Shown one piece after another: positions 6,009-10,686 of a stretch of DNA of 10,686 nucleotides. The stretch is taken from assembly GCA_050261415.1 (NCBI GenBank), contig JBLNDG010000069.1, positions 1 to 10,686 on the forward strand, in the 5' to 3' direction. Source of the DNA: JBLNDG01 sp050261415. Its GTDB lineage: Bacteria; Bacillota; Clostridia; Lutisporales; Lutisporaceae. Below the pieces are notes generated by a model that did not search any database, had not been told where the DNA came from, and was given only the letters and a program-made list of their open reading frames with translations. Each line of letters begins with the position of its first letter. The first letter of the stretch is position 1. The position numbers and the translations under genes are program-made.

Positions 6009-6027
6009 AAGTATTAAATAAAATGTA

Positions 6028-6057
6028 TTGATTCTTTTTAGAATATTCTGTTATAAT
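6028..6057 (+). promoter_or_regulatory. Sigma-A-type promoter for topA
   Basis: TTGATT (6028-6033) and a perfect TATAAT (6052-6057) are separated by 18 bases. The start of transcription is expected near 6064, giving a short leader of about 25 bases to the topA start. Confidence 0.7.
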
Positions 6058-6089
6058 AAGGTTTGAATTTTTAAAACGAGGTGAATATT

Positions 6090-8183
6090 TTGAAAACATC
6101 TTTAGTAATCGTTGAATCACCCGCAAAAGTAAAAACAATAAAAAAGTTTTTGAGCTCAGGGTATAAGGTTGAGGCATCGATGGGACATATCAGGGATTTG
6201 CCCAAGAGCCAGCTTGGAATAGATGTAGAAAATGGATTTGAACCTAAATATATAACTATCCGGGGAAAGGGAGAAATTACCGAAAAACTGCGCAAAGAAG
6301 CTAAAAATTGCGACAAGGTTTATCTTGCAACCGACCCTGATAGGGAAGGAGAGGCAATATCCTGGCATCTGGCAGCTATACTTGGCTTGAATATGGACAA
6401 CGCATGCCGTATAGAATTCAATGAAATTACTAAAACTGCGGTAACTAATGCGTTGAAGAGCCCTAGAAAGCTTAACCTAAGTCTTATTGATGCCCAACAG
6501 GCAAGAAGGGTTCTGGATAGGCTGGTAGGGTACAAAATCAGCCCGCTTCTCTGGAAAAAGGTAAAAAAGGGACTAAGTGCAGGAAGAGTCCAGTCTGTTG
6601 CCGTGAGGTTAATATGCGACAGGGAGAATGAAATCCGTGCTTTTGTTCCTAAAGAATATTGGTCATTGACCGCAAAGCTGAGCGATACACTATCCAAGAA
6701 GGGGTTTGATGCAAAGTTCTATGGAACAGAAAAGGAAAAGCTTGAAATAACGAGCAGCGATGAAATGGATAAACTGCTTGCTGAGCTCAAAGGTGCCAAG
6801 TATTCTGTTAAAAAGGTAAAAAAGGGCGAGAAGAGGAGAAATGCACCTAGTCCTTTTATAACAAGTACTTTGCAGCAGGAGGCATACCGCAAGCTTGGAT
6901 ATACAACCAAGAAAACCATGATGATAGCGCAGCAGCTTTATGAAGGCGTAGATATCAAGGGTGAAGGGACGATAGGTCTTGTAACGTATATAAGAACAGA
7001 CTCAACAAGGATTTCTGATGAAGCGAAAAGGGATGCGGCAGGATATATAGCCGAAAAGTTCGGGAAAAATTATCTAGGCGGAGAAAACAGACAAAGCAAG
7101 CCGGGTAAAAAGGTCCAGGACGCCCATGAAGCCATCAGGCCTTCATCTATTTATAGGGAACCGGATCAAATAAAGGATTCCCTAGAAAAGGATCAGTATA
7201 AACTATATAAGCTTATTTGGGAAAGGTTTGTAGCAAGCCAGATGCAGGCAGCAGTTTTCGATACTGTAACGGCAGATATCGAAGCAAACGGTTATATATT
7301 CAAGGCATATGGAAGCATATTGAGATTCCCCGGCTTTATGAGCATATATATTGAGGGAAGCGACGAAAAGGATGAAGATGCGGAGATAACCCTGCCGGAG
7401 CTTTCTGAAGGCCAGGCACTGAAGCTTAAAAAGCTGGACCCAAAACAGCATTTTACTGAGCCGCCTTTAAGGTATACAGAGGCTACACTGGTAAAAACCC
7501 TTGAAGAGAAGGGTATAGGACGGCCAAGCACATACGCCCCGATTATATCTACAATCCTGGCAAGGGGCTATGTGGTAAGAGAAAAGAAATTTCTTGTGCC
7601 TACGGATTTGGGTGAAAAAATAACAGGGCTCCTGAAAGAGCATTTTTCCGATATAGTTAACGTTGAGTTTACAGCAAATATGGAAAACAAGCTGGATGAG
7701 GTAGAAGAAGGAGAAAAGGACTGGGTTCAGATAGTCCGTGAGTTTTACATACCCTTTGAAAAGACCCTCAAAAGCGCTGAGGAAAAGGTAGGTAAGATTG
7801 AGATCCAGGATGAAGTCAGTGATGTAATTTGTGAGTTTTGCGGAAGAAACATGGTATACAAGCAGGGAAAATTCGGTAAGTTCCTCGCATGTCCGGGGTT
7901 CCCGCAGTGCAGGAATACCAAGGCTATCATTGAGAGCACCGGAATAAAGTGCCCGAAATGCGAAGGTGAACTGATTGCAAGAAAGACAAAAAAAGGAAGG
8001 AAATTTTATGGATGCAGCAATTATCCCGAATGTAATTTTGTATCCTGGGATGAGCCTGTGGCTGAAAAATGCCCTGAGTGCAACAGCAATCTGGTGAAGA
8101 AATACTCCAGGAAGGGTCTGGAATACAAATGCATGAATGAAAGCTGCAGTTATGTCAGAGCGGAAGGCAAGAAGGTGGAGTAA
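6090..8183 (+). CDS. topA: DNA topoisomerase I (type IA)
   Basis: Relaxes negatively supercoiled DNA by single-strand cutting and passage through a tyrosine-phosphate intermediate. The Toprim domain (about residues 4-140) has IVESPAK with E9 and the metal-binding DPDREGE at 82-88. The active-site region has TYIRTDSTR with catalytic Tyr300. The C-terminal end has three four-cysteine zinc fingers starting at C581, C621 and C661, exactly 40 residues apart (C581/584/601/607, C621/624/642/648, C661/664/681/686). The length is 697 residues, within the range of Firmicutes TopA. The start is taken as TTG 6090 because CGAGGTGA (6077-6084) lies 5 bases upstream and the protein then begins MKTSLVIVESPAK, as usual; the longer GTG start at 6081 lies within this site. 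trmFO begins 2 bases after the stop, a pair kept together in Bacillus as well. Confidence 0.97.
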   Translation: MKTSLVIVESPAKVKTIKKFLSSGYKVEASMGHIRDLPKSQLGIDVENGFEPKYITIRGKGEITEKLRKEAKNCDKVYLATDPDREGEAISWHLAAILGLNMDNACRIEFNEITKTAVTNALKSPRKLNLSLIDAQQARRVLDRLVGYKISPLLWKKVKKGLSAGRVQSVAVRLICDRENEIRAFVPKEYWSLTAKLSDTLSKKGFDAKFYGTEKEKLEITSSDEMDKLLAELKGAKYSVKKVKKGEKRRNAPSPFITSTLQQEAYRKLGYTTKKTMMIAQQLYEGVDIKGEGTIGLVTYIRTDSTRISDEAKRDAAGYIAEKFGKNYLGGENRQSKPGKKVQDAHEAIRPSSIYREPDQIKDSLEKDQYKLYKLIWERFVASQMQAAVFDTVTADIEANGYIFKAYGSILRFPGFMSIYIEGSDEKDEDAEITLPELSEGQALKLKKLDPKQHFTEPPLRYTEATLVKTLEEKGIGRPSTYAPIISTILARGYVVREKKFLVPTDLGEKITGLLKEHFSDIVNVEFTANMENKLDEVEEGEKDWVQIVREFYIPFEKTLKSAEEKVGKIEIQDEVSDVICEFCGRNMVYKQGKFGKFLACPGFPQCRNTKAIIESTGIKCPKCEGELIARKTKKGRKFYGCSNYPECNFVSWDEPVAEKCPECNSNLVKKYSRKGLEYKCMNESCSYVRAEGKKVE

Positions 8184-8185
8184 CA

Positions 8186-9496
8186 GTGAAGGACTATGTT
8201 GTTGTAATAGGTGCAGGTCTGGCAGGCAGTGAAGCGGCATGGCAGATTGCAAGCAGGGGAATAAATGTCAGGTTGTATGAGATGAGGCCAGTCAATTCTA
8301 CACCGGCCCATCATACAGACAAGTTTGGAGAGTTGGTGTGCAGCAACTCCTTGAGATCAAACCAGCTTGAAAACGCAGTAGGACTTCTTAAGGAGGAAAT
8401 GAAACGGTTGGGATCCTTCATTATGGATTGCGCAGATCATAATTCACTGCCGGCAGGCGGTGCATTGGCAGTGGACCGTGAAGGATTTTCCCAGGAAATA
8501 ACAGATAGGATACTGCAGCATCCCAATATTGAAGCAATAAGAGAAGAAGTCGGAGCGATACCCCTTGACCAATACACAGTTGTAGCAACGGGACCTCTGA
8601 CATCGGATAAGCTTGCGGGGAATATAAAGGAGCTGGTACAGAATGAATACCTGTACTTTTATGATGCAGCGGCGCCGATTGTAACTTTTGATTCAATAGA
8701 TATGAATAAGGCCTTTAAAGCCTCAAGATACGATAGGGGAGACAGTGATTACATCAATTGCCCTATGACTAAAGAGGAATATGAAAAGTTCTATAATGAG
8801 CTTGTGAATGCAGAGGTAGCACCAATAAAATGTTTTGAAAAGGAAGTAGTATTCGAAGGCTGCATGCCTGTTGAAACAATGGCAAAAAGGGGGCTCATGA
8901 CACTTCTTTTCGGACCGCTTAAGCCTGTAGGGCTTAGTGATCCAAGGTCCGGCGAACAGCCTTATGCTGTGGTTCAGTTGAGACAGGACAACAAGGAAGG
9001 AACTTTATACAATATAGTAGGTTTTCAAACTCACCTGAAATGGGGAGAGCAAAAAAGAGTATTCAGTATGATACCTGGACTCGAAAATGCTGAATTTGTC
9101 CGATATGGGGTAATGCACAGGAATACTTACATCAATTCTACCGAAGTATTGGAAACAACATTGCAGTTTACAAAAAACAAAAAACTGTTCTTTGCAGGAC
9201 AGATGACAGGTGTCGAGGGGTATGTAGAGTCAGCCTCGTCAGGCTTGGTAGCCGGCATTAATATGGCCAGATTTTTTATGGGAAAAGAACCTGTCATTTT
9301 CCCGGCAACAACGGCTCATGGCGCTCTTTGCCATTATATTACGGATAGGACGATAAAGAACTTTCAGCCGATGAATATCAATTTCGGCATATTTCCTCCT
9401 CCTGAGTCAAGGATCAGGAATAAAAAAGATAGAAGCAAGTACTATGCAGAGCGTGCACTTAATGATTTAGAAAAATTCATGGGTATATGCCTGTAG
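8186..9496 (+). CDS. trmFO: tRNA uracil-54 C5-methyltransferase TrmFO (folate- and FAD-dependent)
   Basis: Makes 5-methyluridine at position 54 of the tRNA T-loop with methylenetetrahydrofolate as carbon donor and reduced FAD, unlike the SAM-dependent TrmA of enterobacteria. The FAD-binding motif GAGLAG lies at residues 9-14. The two family cysteines are present: C52 in ELVCSNSLRSN and C226 in EGCMPVETM, corresponding to the active-site cysteines studied in B. subtilis TrmFO. The C-terminal FAGQMTGVEGY (FAD-contacting) is also clear. The length of 436 residues is normal. The GTG start at 8186 is preceded by AAGGTGG (8172-8178), inside the end of topA, so translation is probably coupled. An AGGAGG overlapping the stop codon leads to no proper gene. 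Confidence 0.97.
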   Translation: MKDYVVVIGAGLAGSEAAWQIASRGINVRLYEMRPVNSTPAHHTDKFGELVCSNSLRSNQLENAVGLLKEEMKRLGSFIMDCADHNSLPAGGALAVDREGFSQEITDRILQHPNIEAIREEVGAIPLDQYTVVATGPLTSDKLAGNIKELVQNEYLYFYDAAAPIVTFDSIDMNKAFKASRYDRGDSDYINCPMTKEEYEKFYNELVNAEVAPIKCFEKEVVFEGCMPVETMAKRGLMTLLFGPLKPVGLSDPRSGEQPYAVVQLRQDNKEGTLYNIVGFQTHLKWGEQKRVFSMIPGLENAEFVRYGVMHRNTYINSTEVLETTLQFTKNKKLFFAGQMTGVEGYVESASSGLVAGINMARFFMGKEPVIFPATTAHGALCHYITDRTIKNFQPMNINFGIFPPPESRIRNKKDRSKYYAERALNDLEKFMGICL

Positions 9497-9532
9497 GAGG
9501 TTGCATTATTGAAGTTCTTATGCTATATTTAG
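9495..9532 (+). other. Orphan ribosome binding site and 7-codon frame after trmFO
   Basis: AGGAGG (9495-9500) overlaps the trmFO stop. A TTG 8 bases further (9509) opens a frame of only seven codons (MKFLCYI) ending at TAG 9530-9532. In Bacillus the recombinase gene codV/xerC follows trmFO here, so this may be a relic start of a lost gene, or simply chance. Confidence 0.3.
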
Positions 9533-9544
9533 CTTGACAAACAA

Positions 9545-9573
9545 TTTAGACTTTTGCGAATATTAAGTATAAT
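9545..9573 (+). promoter_or_regulatory. Candidate promoter for hslV-hslU
   Basis: TTTAGA (9545-9550) and TATAAT (9568-9573) are separated by 17 bases. A perfect TTGACA (9534-9539) lies just upstream but is 28 bases from TATAAT, too far to pair with it. The leader to hslV would be about 80 bases. Confidence 0.55.
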
Positions 9574-9588
9574 GTATTAAGATTTTGC

Positions 9589-9613
9589 ACCATGCTTAAA
9601 TTGGAAGCCTGGT
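9589..9613 (+). promoter_or_regulatory. Small hairpin in the hslV 5' leader
   Basis: ACCATGCTT (9589-9597) can pair with AAGCCTGGT (9605-9613), 8 of 9 positions, with a 7-base loop. It begins close to the expected start of transcription (about 9580) and could stabilise the message; no T-run follows. Confidence 0.3.
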
Positions 9614-9659
9614 AAAAATATCATTACATTCATTATACAATTACTTTTGGAGGCGAATT

Positions 9660-10190
9660 ATGTTTCATGCGACAACTATAGCAGCTGTACGAAGAAACGG
9701 TGAGGGGGCAATAGCAGGAGACGGACAGGTTACGCTTAGCCAAAGCACCATAATTAAAGCAACTGCAAAAAAAGTGAGACGCTTATTTGGAGGTAAAGTA
9801 ATTGTTGGCTTTGCAGGCTCAGTATCTGATGCATTTACTTTATCGGAAAAACTTGAAGAAAAGCTGGAGCAGCACAGCGGGAACTTGAAGAGAGCGGCTG
9901 TTGAACTGGCAAAAGATTGGAGAAGCGATAAGGTAATCAGGAATCTTGAAGCTATGCTTATAGCTATTGACAGCGATACATTGCTTGTGATATCCGGCAG
10001 CGGTGAAGTAATCGAACCCGATGATGGGGTAATAGCGATTGGTTCCGGCGGCAATTACGCACTCGCTGCGGCTAAAGCGCTGGTGCAAAACACAGATTTG
10101 CCGGCTAGGGAAATTGTGAGGAAGTCCCTGGAGATAGCCTCTTCAATTTGTGTATTTACAAATAACAACATTGTTGTTGAGGAATTATAG
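9660..10190 (+). CDS. hslV: HslV (ClpQ) peptidase subunit of the HslUV protease
   Basis: Proteolytic subunit of the two-part ATP-dependent HslUV (ClpQY) protease in the cytosol, a double hexameric ring related to the proteasome beta subunit. The protein begins MFHATTIAAVRRNG; removal of the four-residue propeptide would expose Thr5 as the catalytic N-terminal threonine. Counting from it, Asp17 (in GDGQ) and Lys33 (in AKKVRRLF) are at their expected active-site places, and GSGGNYA is present. The length of 176 residues is full. The ATG at 9660 has GGAGG (9649-9653) 6 bases upstream. As I recall, B. subtilis CodW uses an N-terminal serine; this protein has the more common Thr-Thr. hslU starts 9 bases after the stop. 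It is separated from trmFO by 163 bases with its own candidate promoter. Confidence 0.97.
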   Translation: MFHATTIAAVRRNGEGAIAGDGQVTLSQSTIIKATAKKVRRLFGGKVIVGFAGSVSDAFTLSEKLEEKLEQHSGNLKRAAVELAKDWRSDKVIRNLEAMLIAIDSDTLLVISGSGEVIEPDDGVIAIGSGGNYALAAAKALVQNTDLPAREIVRKSLEIASSICVFTNNNIVVEEL

Positions 10191-10199
10191 GAGGACGTT

Positions 10200-10686
10200 A
10201 TGAGCGAGTTGACTCCAAAGCAGATAGTGGAAGAATTGAATAAATATATAATCGGGCAGGAGAAAGCAAAAAAATCTGTAGCTGTAGCATTAAGGGACCG
10301 CTATAGAAGAAACCTGCTCGATGGAGAAATGAAAAGTGAAGTAACTCCCAAAAACATTTTGATGATTGGCCCGACCGGAGTCGGAAAAACTGAAATTGCG
10401 AGAAGATTGGCCAAGCTTGTTAATGCCCCTTTTGTAAAGGTTGAGGCTACGAAGTTTACAGAAGTCGGGTATGTAGGCAGGGATGTCGAATCCATAATCA
10501 GAGATTTGATTGAGTTTTCCGTAAGGATGGTAAAATCGGAGAAAATTGCCCAAGTGAATGAAAAGGCATTTGACATGGCTGCGGAAAGGATTGCCGAAAT
10601 ACTTGTACCTTCAGCAAACAAAGGCAGTGCAGTGAAAAATCCCTTTGAAATGATATTCAACTACGGAAACAGGGAAGTCGAGGAGG
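10200..10686 (+). CDS. hslU: HslU (ClpY) ATPase subunit of the HslUV protease (3'-truncated by window edge)
   Basis: AAA+ unfoldase that feeds substrates to HslV. The first 162 codons are visible and the frame is open to the right edge. After the N-terminal LTPKQIVEELNKYIIGQ comes the Walker A GPTGVGKT at 57-64 and the pore-loop GYVG at 90-93 that grips substrate. From about residue 110 the sequence enters the inserted I domain. Walker B, sensor motifs and the C-terminal tail that activates HslV lie beyond the window. The ATG at 10200 has AGGAGGA (10189-10195) 4 bases upstream, overlapping the hslV stop, so the two genes form an operon. In B. subtilis codY follows; that cannot be checked here. 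Confidence 0.96.
   Translation, partial: MSELTPKQIVEELNKYIIGQEKAKKSVAVALRDRYRRNLLDGEMKSEVTPKNILMIGPTGVGKTEIARRLAKLVNAPFVKVEATKFTEVGYVGRDVESIIRDLIEFSVRMVKSEKIAQVNEKAFDMAAERIAEILVPSANKGSAVKNPFEMIFNYGNREVEE

Noticed and set aside
5993..6024. Second topA promoter from TTGACA (5993-5998) and TAAAAT (6019-6024)
   Set aside because: The spacing is 20 bases, too long for sigma-A; the pair at 6028-6057 is better.
7467..8252. Open frame of 261 codons on the minus strand
   Set aside because: It lies opposite the zinc-finger end of topA and the start of trmFO, has a low-complexity, Leu/Phe-rich translation with no known motif, and has no ribosome binding site. It is a shadow of strong + strand genes.
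1..10686. CRISPR array, insertion sequence, prophage, toxin-antitoxin or defence genes
   Set aside because: No regularly spaced repeats, transposase or integrase motifs, terminal inverted repeats with target duplications, or defence-type domains were seen. All long genes are conserved core genes.
1..10686. tRNA or rRNA genes
   Set aside because: No T-loop GGTTCRAATCC-type sequence with matching arms and no rRNA-like stretch was recognised in the gaps.

Overview
The window reads as a low-to-moderate GC Firmicutes chromosome, most likely a member of the Clostridia. The evidence is AT-rich intergenic DNA, strong GGAGG-type ribosome binding sites, frequent GTG and TTG starts, and the gene order dprA-topA-trmFO-hslV-hslU, which matches the Bacillus subtilis smf-topA-trmFO-(codV)-clpQ-clpY block. 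Cluster III Clostridia (Ruminiclostridium/Acetivibrio-like) is a guess from overall protein style. All recognised genes lie on the + strand, and no mobile element, CRISPR array, tRNA or rRNA was seen.

Region 1 (1-2350) is a tight operon. It holds the 3' part of a KtrB/TrkH-type K+ channel subunit, its cytosolic RCK regulator KtrA, and a SpoU/TrmH-family RNA 2'-O-methyltransferase. It ends in a strong intrinsic terminator.

Region 2 (2351-4626) holds a ComM/YifB Mg-chelatase-like AAA+ protein and a small DUF1232 (YkvA-like) protein. A 428-bp intergenic stretch follows. It contains a GC hairpin, a tandem 20-bp repeat, a probable terminator, a small palindrome and a candidate promoter.

Region 3 (4664-9496) holds dprA, topA and trmFO. 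The dprA leader has a 15-codon candidate upstream ORF whose stop lies at the base of a large hairpin. A perfect 11-bp inverted repeat and a good sigma-A-type promoter precede topA. trmFO follows topA by 2 bases.

Region 4 (9497-10686) holds hslV and the first 162 codons of hslU behind their own candidate promoter. The xerC/codV gene found between trmFO and hslV in B. subtilis is absent here.

The known genes are housekeeping: K+ homeostasis, rRNA/tRNA modification, DNA uptake and recombination (ComM, DprA), DNA topology and protein degradation. I do not see a new multi-gene system. The material worth a second look is regulatory: the dprA leader, the repeat shared between the dprA and topA upstream regions, and two ribosome binding sites that lead to no proper gene.
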